A stretch of DNA of 64,000 nucleotides from CAYLXN01 sp964388235 (GTDB lineage: Bacteria; Patescibacteriota; Saccharimonadia; Saccharimonadales; Saccharimonadaceae). The translations under genes and the position numbers were made by a program. The notes below the pieces were generated by a model. That model saw only the letters and a list, made by a program, of their open reading frames with translations. It ran no database searches and was not told where the DNA came from. The DNA lies in assembly GCA_964388235.1 (NCBI GenBank), contig CAYLXN010000001.1, forward strand, positions 29,974-93,973, written 5' to 3'. Below are positions 1 to 7,595 of this stretch, piece after piece (positions within the stretch are counted from its first letter, which is position 1; every line of letters starts with the position of its first letter).

Positions 1-1
1 G

Positions 2-1243
2 CGCTACCCGAACCAATAAGCCTAAAATAACCATCGGAAAACCATCGGCTGTGTGAATAATTACATCGCCAGCTAGTTGTGAGGCGCCAAATAACAGTGA
101 AAATAAAGGAAACACGGCTAACATATTGATAAATGTTTGGCGCCATTTATCAAATAAATCCTCAGTATTTGGTAAAAGCATAGCTACACAAGCGATTGGG
201 GCGATCGCCACTAAAGCTATGATGATCGCTTGTCGGGCTGCCAGGGTAATGATAGCCACAATGACCGCGATAGTGGCGCCAACCAAGCTTGGTAATACTA
301 AAAAGAATGATGCAACTACCCCACCCGCTGAGGCAATGGCGAAATTAATACCTGCGATAGCGGTGGCTCCAGACAAGATGGCGGCAGTGAGGTCTTTCCA
401 ATTAAGATCAGCGCTACTTTGACTGCCACTCAACGATTGAACCCGGATATTTTCAAAAAAATCATAAGTATTGTAGCCAATGATATTAAAAACATCGATA
501 GTTAATGAGCAGAGATAATAAGACAAATTAACCAAAGCCGCAGCTACAATTAACTTTGGTAGAAGTTTTTTGACTTCATAAACCGAAAAGGCGTTGTTGG
601 TCATATAAGAATAAATCAACAGTAAGCCAGCCACTACAAATAGTGAATTGGCAATGCCTCGCATGATGCCCCAAACTTTAAACAAAACGGTATTGTTTCC
701 AGTTGGTAATGGTTGAATTTCGACGAACTTGACCACCACATCAAATAGATAATCCATACCTTCGGCTAAGAAGTTACTAATTGGACATACCAGCCAGCCA
801 AGAGTTGGGATGTTGCAGGTTTTGGCATAGTCTGATTTGTTTTCATAAGGAGTTAAGTTTTGAGTATTTGAGGGGTTGGTCGGCCTACCGGTTTGTGGGT
901 CAAGCTTGTAGGTTTGATAATTATAAGCGGTTGAATTTTTTGGATCTTGTTCATCGCTAGGAGCGATCGCTTCCATAGTGCCATTGTTTTCGTAAGACCA
1001 GTACTTTGTACCAGGAGCAAAACTCGTGCCGTCATCTCGGGCTGAAGTTTTCGGTCCAGAAAAGGTTTTGCCCTGATATTCGATCGAATCGCCCTGCCAC
1101 TTAATGTCACTCGCTTCGATTGCTAAAGAATTATGATTCAGATAGAACAGATTAAATAAGGTCGCAACAAAAACAATTGCGACTCCAATTATAAGTGACC
1201 TAATTCTAGTTGAATTAGGAAGCGGTAATTTTGCCTCCAACAT
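2..1243 (-). CDS. VirB6/TrbL-like polytopic membrane protein of a T4SS-like system (3' end outside window)
   Basis: The reading frame is open for 414 codons from an ATG at 1243 to the window edge, so the C-terminus is missing. One membrane segment lies at about residues 16-37, followed by a polar region of about 150 residues and then a dense set of hydrophobic helices from about residue 195. Around residue 335 there is TLAARQAIII, followed by LPNTEDLFDKW near residue 362. This arrangement resembles the TrbL/VirB6 inner-membrane channel proteins common in Patescibacteria. The divergent neighbours are pilin-like genes, which supports a secretion role. No Shine-Dalgarno is visible, and a further in-frame ATG lies at 1261. 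Family assignment comes from pattern recognition only. Confidence 0.7.
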   Translation of the reverse strand, partial: MLEAKLPLPNSTRIRSLIIGVAIVFVATLFNLFYLNHNSLAIEASDIKWQGDSIEYQGKTFSGPKTSARDDGTSFAPGTKYWSYENNGTMEAIAPSDEQDPKNSTAYNYQTYKLDPQTGRPTNPSNTQNLTPYENKSDYAKTCNIPTLGWLVCPISNFLAEGMDYLFDVVVKFVEIQPLPTGNNTVLFKVWGIMRGIANSLFVVAGLLLIYSYMTNNAFSVYEVKKLLPKLIVAAALVNLSYYLCSLTIDVFNIIGYNTYDFFENIRVQSLSGSQSSADLNWKDLTAAILSGATAIAGINFAIASAGGVVASFFLVLPSLVGATIAVIVAIITLAARQAIIIALVAIAPIACVAMLLPNTEDLFDKWRQTFINMLAVFPLFSLLFGASQLAGDVIIHTADGFPMVILGLLVRVA

Positions 1244-1342
1244 ACCATGCAATAATATCATCTACTAGGATAAAAGTCAATCAATATAACCCTAATTTGC
1301 TAAAAGTAAAAGTTTATGTTTATAATTTAACAATTTAAAATC

Positions 1343-1371
1343 TTGCAAGCTGGTTAATAATTAGTTATAAT
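1343..1371 (+). promoter_or_regulatory. Promoter of the pilin-like gene cluster
   Basis: TTGCAA at 1343-1348, a 17-base spacer and TATAAT at 1366-1371. The ATG of the first pilin gene follows 10 bases later, so the expected leader is only a few bases long. Confidence 0.7.
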
Positions 1372-1381
1372 CAAATCAATT

Positions 1382-1900
1382 ATGAAGAAAATTTCAACAA
1401 AAAAAATAAAAAAAGCCACTAAAATATTTGTAGTCAGTGCGTTTAGTTTTGGGTTATTAATATTATCAGTAGCAAACACCTCTTCTGTGATTGCGAACAA
1501 TCAATACTATCCTGGAGCTAGTGTAAATAATCCTGGTAGTTCTAGCTCATCCGGAGGAGCTCCAGGCTCAACAGGTACCGGTACTGGAAATAGCAGCAAC
1601 AACAGTAGCAATAGTAATAGCGGCGGCAGCGGCTCAACTGGGATTGATCAATGTAAGGGTCGAACTGATGGTAGCGGCATTAACTGTTTAGTCGAATTAG
1701 TAGTTAATATTTTAAGTATGGCGGTTGGCGGCGTGGCGCTGCTGATGATGGTTGTGGGGGCTGTAATGTATGCTTCGGCTGGTGATGATTCTGGTCGAGT
1801 GGCGGCTGCAAAAGGAATTATTACTAAAACTGTCATCGGAGTAATCGTTTATGTCTTTTTGTACGCAATTCTCAACTTTGTTATTCCAGGTGGTATTTAG
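1382..1900 (+). CDS. T4SS pilin-like small membrane protein 1 (VirB2/TrbC type)
   Basis: 172 residues. A Lys-rich N-terminus leads into a signal or anchor helix (about 15-38), then a low-complexity Ser/Gly/Asn linker (about 45-88) and two hydrophobic helices (about 108-132 and 146-168). The helices are separated by the SAGDDSGRVAAAKG-type loop shared by all pilin-like proteins in this window. The two-helix, short-basic-loop plan is that of VirB2/TrbC pilins, and Patescibacteria carry many such T4SS_pilin proteins. Two Cys flank a short stretch before the first core helix. The Ser/Gly linker is absent from the other copies and suggests a surface-exposed spacer. It is the first of five consecutive genes on this strand. 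Confidence 0.75.
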   Translation: MKKISTKKIKKATKIFVVSAFSFGLLILSVANTSSVIANNQYYPGASVNNPGSSSSSGGAPGSTGTGTGNSSNNSSNSNSGGSGSTGIDQCKGRTDGSGINCLVELVVNILSMAVGGVALLMMVVGAVMYASAGDDSGRVAAAKGIITKTVIGVIVYVFLYAILNFVIPGGI

Positions 1901-1902
1901 TG

Positions 1903-2568
1903 ATGAAACAAAAAATGAATTTAATTATATTGACGCTTATTGCTAGTCTTGGTTTTTGCTTAATAATCCCCTCCTCATCTGTATTAGCTTCGTGTAGTGG
2001 TGGTCAGAAAATCTTAACTTTTCCATTTTGGTATGACGGCGCTTTAGACGCTAATTGTAATCCTACTGGCAGTGAAAGTCAGATGGTTAATAGGATCATT
2101 CTGAACGTTGCCGATATTATTTTTCAATCGGTAGCTTATATATCAGTGGTGTTTGTGATAATTGGTGGTTTCAAATATATGACAGCCATGGGTGATCAAG
2201 GGATGATGGCGAGCGCTAAAAAGACAATTGTCAATGCCGTGACTGGGTTGGTAATTGGGGCTTTATCATCAGCAATAATTAATCTCGTCTTTAAGACTTT
2301 CATGGGTAGTAGTTCGTCGAGTGGTGGTTTACCAGAAGTTAATCTTGATAATACTGCTATTAAAAATGGACTCAACACTGCCTTTGGTTGGGCGGGAGTG
2401 ATTTGTGTGATAGTTATTATCGGTAGTGGCTTGCTGTATGTGACCGCCGTTGGTGATCAGGCGAAAATCACTAAAGCTAAGAAAACACTCATCGGCGCAG
2501 TGATTGGTTTGATTGTGGTGATCATGAGTTTTGCAATAGTTAACTTTGTCTTAGGATCGATTGGGTAG
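1903..2568 (+). CDS. Double-module T4SS pilin-like membrane protein
   Basis: 221 residues from the ATG at 1903. A GTG at 1900 overlaps the upstream TAG and is an alternative start. After a signal helix (about 8-30) the protein contains two successive pilin-like helix pairs, at about 62-125 and 153-220. Each has the same short loop pattern (GDQGMMASAKK and GDQAKITKAKK), and a Ser-rich hinge (SSSSSGG) joins them. It therefore looks like an internal duplication of the VirB2/TrbC fold within one polypeptide. It starts directly after gene 1 and ends 3 bases before the next gene, so it is probably co-translated with both. Confidence 0.72.
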   Translation: MKQKMNLIILTLIASLGFCLIIPSSSVLASCSGGQKILTFPFWYDGALDANCNPTGSESQMVNRIILNVADIIFQSVAYISVVFVIIGGFKYMTAMGDQGMMASAKKTIVNAVTGLVIGALSSAIINLVFKTFMGSSSSSGGLPEVNLDNTAIKNGLNTAFGWAGVICVIVIIGSGLLYVTAVGDQAKITKAKKTLIGAVIGLIVVIMSFAIVNFVLGSIG

Positions 2569-2571
2569 GTT

Positions 2572-2931
2572 ATGAAAATAAAAACATTAATCTTAGTTGT
2601 CTTTACGACTTTAACCCTAACTGGTGGCTTAATGATGCCCAGTGTTTACGCCACTAATCCCTCGTGCTCAGCTTCTGGTAATTCTAATGTAGTTTGTCGT
2701 AACAACCCAGACCTCAATACTGTCACTAAGAATGTTCTAAAAGGATTATTTGCCATAATTGGCGCTCTGAGTGTGATCGTAATTATTGCCAGTGGAATTA
2801 TATACGCCACCTCAGCCGGAGATCAGGGTCGGATTACTATGGCTAAACAGGCTTTATTTGGGGCGGTAATCGGTTTAATAATTTCGATCCTCGCTTACGC
2901 AATCGTCAACTTTATTGTTGATAAATTTTAA
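2572..2931 (+). CDS. T4SS pilin-like small membrane protein 3
   Basis: 119 residues. Signal helix at about 4-27, a short Cys-containing polar segment (two Cys, about 32-42), then two hydrophobic helices at about 57-80 and 92-116 around the loop SAGDQGRITMAKQ. Its size and layout match VirB2/TrbC-type pilins. It begins three bases after the preceding stop, which implies the same transcript. Paired cysteines in the exported segment also occur in gene 1, so a disulfide is possible. Confidence 0.74.
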   Translation: MKIKTLILVVFTTLTLTGGLMMPSVYATNPSCSASGNSNVVCRNNPDLNTVTKNVLKGLFAIIGALSVIVIIASGIIYATSAGDQGRITMAKQALFGAVIGLIISILAYAIVNFIVDKF

Positions 2932-2999
2932 TTTTTATTAGTAATCTGAATATGCTAAAATATTTAGCAAGTTTTAACTAAAGAAAGGAATAAAACAAT

Positions 3000-3368
3000 A
3001 TGAAACAGGCGTCAAAGCGAATCATTGCTGGCGGCTTAACCTTAGGAGCTGGTCTAAGGTCTCAATCAGCGTTGGCTATTTCGGAGCTGAAAAAAGGTAT
3101 AGCCGATGTTAATCCCGGAGGACCAACCGATCTTATGGGTAGTGACGGTATCTTTAAGAAAGCCGTTAACGTTCTCCTGTTCTTGATCGGTGCAGTGAGT
3201 GTGATTATGATTATCTACGGTGGCATTCGTTATGTGACTTCTGGCGGCAATCAAAACCAAGTTACCGCTGCTAAAAATACCATTCTCTACGCTGTAGTCG
3301 GCTTGGTAATTGCGATTTTAGCTTACGCCGCAGTTAACTTTATCGTTTCTTCATTCACAACTCCATAA
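3000..3368 (+). CDS. T4SS pilin-like small membrane protein 4
   Basis: 122 residues. The signal region (about 1-28) is less hydrophobic than in its neighbours. Two core helices (about 57-80 and 92-117) flank the loop TSGGNQNQVTAAKN. The core helix LLFLIGAVSVIMIIYGGIRY is shared almost exactly with the next gene, so the two are recent duplicates. An AAAGGA element lies about 13 bases upstream, with a TAAAAT-like box further up, so this gene may also have its own promoter. The role is inferred to be a pilus or channel subunit of the T4SS-like system. Confidence 0.74.
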   Translation: MKQASKRIIAGGLTLGAGLRSQSALAISELKKGIADVNPGGPTDLMGSDGIFKKAVNVLLFLIGAVSVIMIIYGGIRYVTSGGNQNQVTAAKNTILYAVVGLVIAILAYAAVNFIVSSFTTP

Positions 3369-3439
3369 TTTGGTTTACAAATAATAACGGTTGTGCTATA
3401 AATAATAAAGAATAATATAAATTAATAAAGGAAAAGAGT

Positions 3440-3844
3440 ATGAAACAAAATATAAAAACTTTAATCATGATGTCACTGCTGGTGCTAGGTTTTTCGGCGG
3501 CAGTAACTGGCGTGTTTAATTACGGAGCCGTTATGGCTTCATCAGGAAGTTTTACTTTGAAAGATGGTATTGATTCAGCTAAACCTGCTGAAGCTCCAGA
3601 GGATTTATTTGGTAATGCTGGTATTTTTCAGACAGTAGTTAATGTCCTGCTGTTTTTGATCGGTGCAGTTAGTGTGATTATGATTATCTACGGTGGTATT
3701 CGTTATGTGACTTCTGGCGGCGACCAAGGGGCAATTACTTCAGCTAAAAATACAATCTTGTTTGCGGTGGTTGGCTTAATTGTAGCTATCCTGGCTTACG
3801 CAATTATTAGGTTTGTTGTCAGTTCATTCGGTATTAGTATTTAA
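3440..3844 (+). CDS. T4SS pilin-like small membrane protein 5
   Basis: 134 residues. Signal helix at about 8-33, a polar stretch, then core helices at about 68-92 and 104-129 around the loop TSGGDQGAITSAKN. It is a close paralogue of the gene just upstream; the first core helix is nearly identical and the exported N-terminal parts differ. This pattern suits subunits that share a membrane scaffold but display different surfaces. AAAGGA upstream serves as ribosome site. The cluster ends at a strong terminator 20 bases downstream. Confidence 0.74.
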   Translation: MKQNIKTLIMMSLLVLGFSAAVTGVFNYGAVMASSGSFTLKDGIDSAKPAEAPEDLFGNAGIFQTVVNVLLFLIGAVSVIMIIYGGIRYVTSGGDQGAITSAKNTILFAVVGLIVAILAYAIIRFVVSSFGISI

Positions 3845-3862
3845 AGAAAATTACACTTATAG

Positions 3863-3897
3863 AATAGCAGCCCTTAACTAGAGCTGCTATTTTTTAT
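3863..3897 (+). terminator. Rho-independent terminator of the pilin cluster
   Basis: A 9-bp stem AATAGCAGC/GCTGCTATT is followed by a T-rich run, just after the stop of the last pilin gene. Confidence 0.8.
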
Positions 3898-3917
3898 TTG
3901 TTAAATTATTATAATAA

Positions 3918-3949
3918 AAATAGACTAATGATAATTCACTAGTCTATTT
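3918..3949 (-). terminator. Terminator of the Hsp20 gene
   Basis: A 10-bp stem AAATAGACTA/TAGTCTATTT is followed, on the minus strand, by a T-rich tail. It lies just beyond the hsp20 stop and separates the convergent units. Confidence 0.65.
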
Positions 3950-3965
3950 CTCGGTAATTCTTTAT

Positions 3966-4469
3966 TTATAGGTCAGACACGACAGGTATCTTAACTGGAA
4001 TTTGTTGTTGAATCTTCTCAAAGCTGATAGTCAATACTCCATCCTTGAGTACTGCCTCGACTTCATCTTCCTTGACAGGAATTGGTAAGGCTAAGGTCCG
4101 GGTGAACTCTCCCCAGTAGCACTCCATAATGTGATAAGCCGAAACATCTTCTTCGTCACCGCTCGATAAAGTACCACTAATGGTCAGAATCCCTTCTGAG
4201 ATGCTGACATCAAGTTCTTTTTTATCAACCCCAGCTGTTCTAGCTTTGATTATTAGCTTTTCTGGTGTTTCGAAAACGTCAACCGCTAGCTGTCCAGGAA
4301 AATCTTCTTCATCTTCCCAGGTTGTCTCTTCTTGGTCTTCTGGTTCGGGTGTGGTGTCTTCTTGAGGTTCGGTTTCTGTTGGTTCGTCGACTAACTCGCT
4401 ATCGTCGCCCAAGAATCCCGACACTAAGTCGTCATCTATTAAAAGGTCATTTTCGTTTTTTTGAGCCAT
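3966..4469 (-). CDS. Small heat-shock protein, Hsp20/alpha-crystallin family
   Basis: 167 residues. An unusually acidic, Glu/Thr/Pro-rich N-terminal segment (about 1-55) precedes an alpha-crystallin domain (about 57-155), with the DVFETPEKLIIKARTAGV opening and the GVLTISFEK strand near the C-terminus. The family forms ATP-independent holdase oligomers that bind unfolding proteins. The C-terminal PVKIPV may serve as the IxI-type oligomer anchor. A clear GGAGGAG ribosome site lies just before the ATG. The acidic N-terminus replaces the usual hydrophobic arm and could alter assembly. Confidence 0.9.
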   Translation of the reverse strand: MAQKNENDLLIDDDLVSGFLGDDSELVDEPTETEPQEDTTPEPEDQEETTWEDEEDFPGQLAVDVFETPEKLIIKARTAGVDKKELDVSISEGILTISGTLSSGDEEDVSAYHIMECYWGEFTRTLALPIPVKEDEVEAVLKDGVLTISFEKIQQQIPVKIPVVSDL

Positions 4470-4545
4470 TCTACTCCTCCGCTTTTTTATGCAATTATTT
4501 GCATCATTGGTAAATATTCTCGTTTATTATAACGCTAAAAGATGA

Positions 4546-4551
4546 TATAAT
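4546..4551 (+). promoter_or_regulatory. -10 box of comF
   Basis: TATAAT about 34 bases before the comF start. No ribosome site is evident between them. Confidence 0.5.
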
Positions 4552-4585
4552 CAATATAACTAATGGTTAAAATGTAAAAATTACA

Positions 4586-5287
4586 ATGTTTGATAAAGCC
4601 CTCAGTCTACTAGCCCCTCACCACTGTAAAAGCTGCCAAAAAATAGGCAAAAGTTTATGTGATAGTTGTAAAAATAACATCAAAGATCAACATCCAGCTA
4701 GAATAGAAAAGTGTATTATTTGTCAAAAAACCAGCTCGGCTGGGCTTTGCTGGCATCGAGGGTTTAATTTTAATCAAGTTTATTACCTTAATTATCGACA
4801 GGGGATTTTAAAGGATCTAATTAATAGTTATAAATTTGATTTACAGCGTGATCTAGCGACACCACTAGCGGAAATTATGGCGCCGATTCTGCCTGATCAG
4901 CAAGGACTTTGTTTGGTACCGATGCCAACGATCAAGACACATCAGCGCCAACGCGGCTTTGATCATATGGAATTATTAGCCAAGCAAATTGCCAAGCTTA
5001 AAAATTACCACTACTGCCCTGTCCTGCGTCGGCAGACTAATCAATCACAACAGGGCTTGTCTCGATCTGAGCGACTACAAAACGCTAAAGCGGCTTTTAG
5101 TTGTCAGCAAACACTTGACTCAGAGGCGGAATATTTATTACTAGATGATATTTGGACGACGGGTGCTAGTTGTCGCTATGCGGCCAATGCTTTATTGCAA
5201 GCTGGAGCTAAAAAAGTATCAGTGGCAATTTTCTTAAGACAGCCAATGACTAAATCTGGCAAAAAGCCACAAATAATGGTAGAATAA
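4586..5287 (+). CDS. comF: ComF family phosphoribosyltransferase-like protein
   Basis: 233 residues. An N-terminal zinc-ribbon-like region has two CxxC pairs (about 15-30 and 48-57: CKSC, CDSC, CIIC). A type I phosphoribosyltransferase domain follows, with the PRPP-binding motif LLLDDIWTTGAS near residue 192. ComF proteins are needed for natural DNA uptake in several bacteria and may link DNA import to a nucleotide or helicase step. Patescibacteria often keep competence genes to salvage nucleotides, so an uptake role is plausible here. The gene stands alone, with tRNA genes immediately downstream. Confidence 0.85.
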   Translation: MFDKALSLLAPHHCKSCQKIGKSLCDSCKNNIKDQHPARIEKCIICQKTSSAGLCWHRGFNFNQVYYLNYRQGILKDLINSYKFDLQRDLATPLAEIMAPILPDQQGLCLVPMPTIKTHQRQRGFDHMELLAKQIAKLKNYHYCPVLRRQTNQSQQGLSRSERLQNAKAAFSCQQTLDSEAEYLLLDDIWTTGASCRYAANALLQAGAKKVSVAIFLRQPMTKSGKKPQIMVE

Positions 5288-5314
5288 TTGTCTAGCGAGC
5301 TAGTTCGCTATTTT

Positions 5315-5404
5315 GGAGAGATGTCCGAGTGGTTGAAGGAGCTGGTCTTGAAAACCAGTATGCGGGGAACCGTATCGAGGGTTCGAATCCCTCTCTCTCC
5401 GCCA
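5315..5404 (+). tRNA. tRNA-Ser (anticodon TGA), CCA encoded
   Basis: The acceptor GGAGAGA pairs with TCTCTCC. The anticodon loop is CTTGAAA on a CTGGT/ACCAG stem, with a long variable arm as expected for Ser. The T-loop reads GTTCGAATC, and G plus CCA is encoded at the 3' end. Confidence 0.95.
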
Positions 5405-5407
5405 TTT

Positions 5408-5483
5408 GGGGTATTAGCTCAGTTGGTAGAGCGCTTCGCTGGCAGCGAAGAGGTCAACGGTTCAAATCCGTTATACTCCACCA
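5408..5483 (+). tRNA. tRNA-Ala (anticodon GGC), CCA encoded
   Basis: The acceptor GGGGTAT pairs with ATACTCC. The loop is CTGGCAG on a CTTCG/CGAAG stem, the T-loop is GTTCAAATC, and CCA follows. It lies three bases after tRNA-Ser(TGA), so the two are probably one transcript. Confidence 0.95.
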
Positions 5484-5504
5484 TATATTTATCAAAAGTA
5501 TAGC

Positions 5505-5533
5505 TTGATTTTTATGGCTGAGACAGCCATAAT
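5505..5533 (+). promoter_or_regulatory. Promoter of the ABC exporter with an inverted repeat filling the spacer
   Basis: TTGATT at 5505-5510, a 17-base spacer and CATAAT at 5528-5533, eight bases before the ATG. The palindrome ATGGCT-GAGAC-AGCCAT (5514-5530) occupies the spacer and the first half of the -10 box. This is a likely repressor or activator site, or alternatively a weak terminator for the tRNAs. Confidence 0.6.
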
Positions 5534-5541
5534 AAGAAGCA

Positions 5542-6357
5542 ATGAAATTATTCCGCCAACGAAAAACTAAAACTAACTCCCCTGCTTGTGGGGACTTAAT
5601 TTGCTTGAAGCATTTAGAGCGCTGGTTTGGCTATGGTGATGCGACGACGCGTGCGGTGCGTGAAGTCGATTTGACGATTCCGGCTGGTCAATTTGTGATG
5701 ATTATGGGGCCAAGTGGCTGTGGTAAGACGACCTTGCTAAATATTCTGGGTTTACTTGATCACTCTTCGGGTGGCCAATATTTTTTGAATGGCGTTGAGG
5801 TAAGTCGGCTTAGTCGTCGATCACGAGCTAGGATTCGCAATCAAAAAATTGGCTTTATTTTTCAGAATTATAATCTAGTACCTCGGTTAAACGTAATCGA
5901 TAATGTTGGCTTGCCGCTGCTATATTCGGGTAAAAGCAAGACTTATCGCTTGGAGCGATCGAGTCAAGTGTTGGCGGATTTTAATTTACAGAATCGCGAA
6001 TATTATATGCCGTGGCAGTTGTCTGGTGGTCAGGTTCAAAGAGTGGCGATTGCTCGGGCATTGGTTAATAAACCGGAGCTGATTTTGGCCGATGAGCCAA
6101 CTGGCGCAGTCGATTCACGAGCTAGTCATATTATCATGGAGGAATTATACCGCATCAATCAACAAGGTAATACCATCGTGATGGTAACTCACAATCCAGC
6201 TTTGACGGCTTACGCTGATCGGATTATTACCATGAGCGATGGCCAAATCGTTTCAGATGTTGACAATAACTCAGGGCAGAAAAAAGTTTATCCCAAGATC
6301 CAATTAGCTAGTAATCGATTGGCGACCAAGTCTTACTTCAGGGAGGTTAAATCATGA
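5542..6357 (+). CDS. ABC transporter ATP-binding protein (MacB/LolD type)
   Basis: 271 residues. Walker A GPSGCGKTT (about 56-64), signature LSGGQVQRVAIARAL (about 160) and Walker B LILADEPTGAVDS (about 180), followed by the H-loop VTHNP. The short LDHSSGGQYFLNG region and the downstream FtsX-like partner place it with MacB/LolD/SalX ATPases that power export of peptides, lipids or antibiotics. It overlaps the permease gene by four bases (ATGA), so the two are translationally coupled. A C-terminal extension of about 35 residues is not needed for the ATPase fold. Confidence 0.92.
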   Translation: MKLFRQRKTKTNSPACGDLICLKHLERWFGYGDATTRAVREVDLTIPAGQFVMIMGPSGCGKTTLLNILGLLDHSSGGQYFLNGVEVSRLSRRSRARIRNQKIGFIFQNYNLVPRLNVIDNVGLPLLYSGKSKTYRLERSSQVLADFNLQNREYYMPWQLSGGQVQRVAIARALVNKPELILADEPTGAVDSRASHIIMEELYRINQQGNTIVMVTHNPALTAYADRIITMSDGQIVSDVDNNSGQKKVYPKIQLASNRLATKSYFREVKS

Positions 6358-7595
6358 TTAAATTTCTAGGCTTTAATCATATCGCAACGGCTTTTAGCAG
6401 CTTTCGAGCCAATAAATTCCGAACCGCCTTGACTATTGTAGGAATTAGTGTTGGTATTGGTTTGCTGACTTTGATTGTGGCGTTACAAACGACTTTCACT
6501 AAGATGACCGATCGGCAGGTCAATGGTTTTTATCGGGATCGAGTGTTGGTCATTAAGCCCCAACAGGCAAAAACTAAATCATTATTTAATCTTAATACTA
6601 GTAATAACGAAGGCTTTAAGGTGGTTGATTTTCTAGATGAAACTGACCTGCAGGCAATCAGTAAAGTTCCTGGTGTAAAAACAATTGCTCCGCTTTTACA
6701 TATTGAGACTAATGTTCAGGCTCGGCAAAAAAGTCATCAACATCAGACAATTATTGCTACTACACCTGATTTTCTGAAGACAGTTAATCTTAAAATTAAC
6801 AAGGGCGGCCAATTTCTTGACGATGATATTATCCCGAACGCTGCGGTTATTGGGAAGAGTTTAGCTAATCGATGGTATGACGTTGAACAAGTTATCGGCC
6901 ATACATTTCAAGTCCAAGATTATTCATTTACGATCGTGGGAGTTTTTGACGATCAGCAAACATTAGATGGGCATGGAACTGATTTCTCTCAAGTGGCGAT
7001 TGTTAATTTAGCAGCCGCTAATCAAATTAGCCGTGAATTGGGCTTGTTAAATCAGATCAACGTGGTAATTGACGATCAAAAAAATGAAGCGCAAATCAAA
7101 GCTAAAATTAATCAAGTGCTTGAAAAAAACCATTCAGTCGCTCATAGTTTCGATGTTCTCTCTCCCGCTCAGATCCAACAACAACAGACTGATCAAATTA
7201 AACCGCTGATCGAAGTAGTTAATACTATGGCGATCATCGCTCTGGTGATCGGTGCGATTGGGGTAATGAATATTATGTTGGTTAATGTCTCAGAACGCAC
7301 TCACGAAATCGGTGTACGACGGACGATTGGCGCGACTAGCCTGAATATCGTCAATCAATACTTAATTGAGTCGGTTCTGTTTTGTCTGGTTGGTGGCGTG
7401 ATTGGAGTTGGTTTAGCGATTGTGGCTTGGTTCGTCATTCAAACTCAACTTGGTTTTGGCCTAGAGGTGGTATTTGATTGGATGGTGATCGTTAAGATGT
7501 TAGTTATTGCCAGTTTAATTGGTATGGTGGCTGGTTTAATTCCTAGCCTAAGGGCAGCTAGTAAAGATCCGATTGAGTCACTTAGAAAATTCTAA
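6354..7595 (+). CDS. MacB/FtsX-type ABC transporter permease
   Basis: 413 residues. One membrane helix at about 24-45, a large extracytoplasmic MacB core domain (about 46-280), then three helices (about 287-312, 337-363, 378-402). This is the standard MacB/FtsX plan. The segment ERTHEIGVRRTIGAT between helices 2 and 3 is the conserved coupling region of these permeases. It partners the ATPase encoded immediately upstream. The substrate cannot be told from the sequence. The gene ends convergently with the minus-strand neighbour, overlapping it by 14 bases. Confidence 0.92.
   Translation: MIKFLGFNHIATAFSSFRANKFRTALTIVGISVGIGLLTLIVALQTTFTKMTDRQVNGFYRDRVLVIKPQQAKTKSLFNLNTSNNEGFKVVDFLDETDLQAISKVPGVKTIAPLLHIETNVQARQKSHQHQTIIATTPDFLKTVNLKINKGGQFLDDDIIPNAAVIGKSLANRWYDVEQVIGHTFQVQDYSFTIVGVFDDQQTLDGHGTDFSQVAIVNLAAANQISRELGLLNQINVVIDDQKNEAQIKAKINQVLEKNHSVAHSFDVLSPAQIQQQQTDQIKPLIEVVNTMAIIALVIGAIGVMNIMLVNVSERTHEIGVRRTIGATSLNIVNQYLIESVLFCLVGGVIGVGLAIVAWFVIQTQLGFGLEVVFDWMVIVKMLVIASLIGMVAGLIPSLRAASKDPIESLRKF

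Noticed and set aside
126..422. Plus-strand open frame of 98 codons
   Set aside because: It is the antisense of the VirB6/TrbL-like gene, whose minus frame is open throughout and encodes clear membrane helices.
5288..5503. 71-codon frame over the tRNA pair
   Set aside because: It lies on top of tRNA-Ser and tRNA-Ala genes and is not a protein gene.
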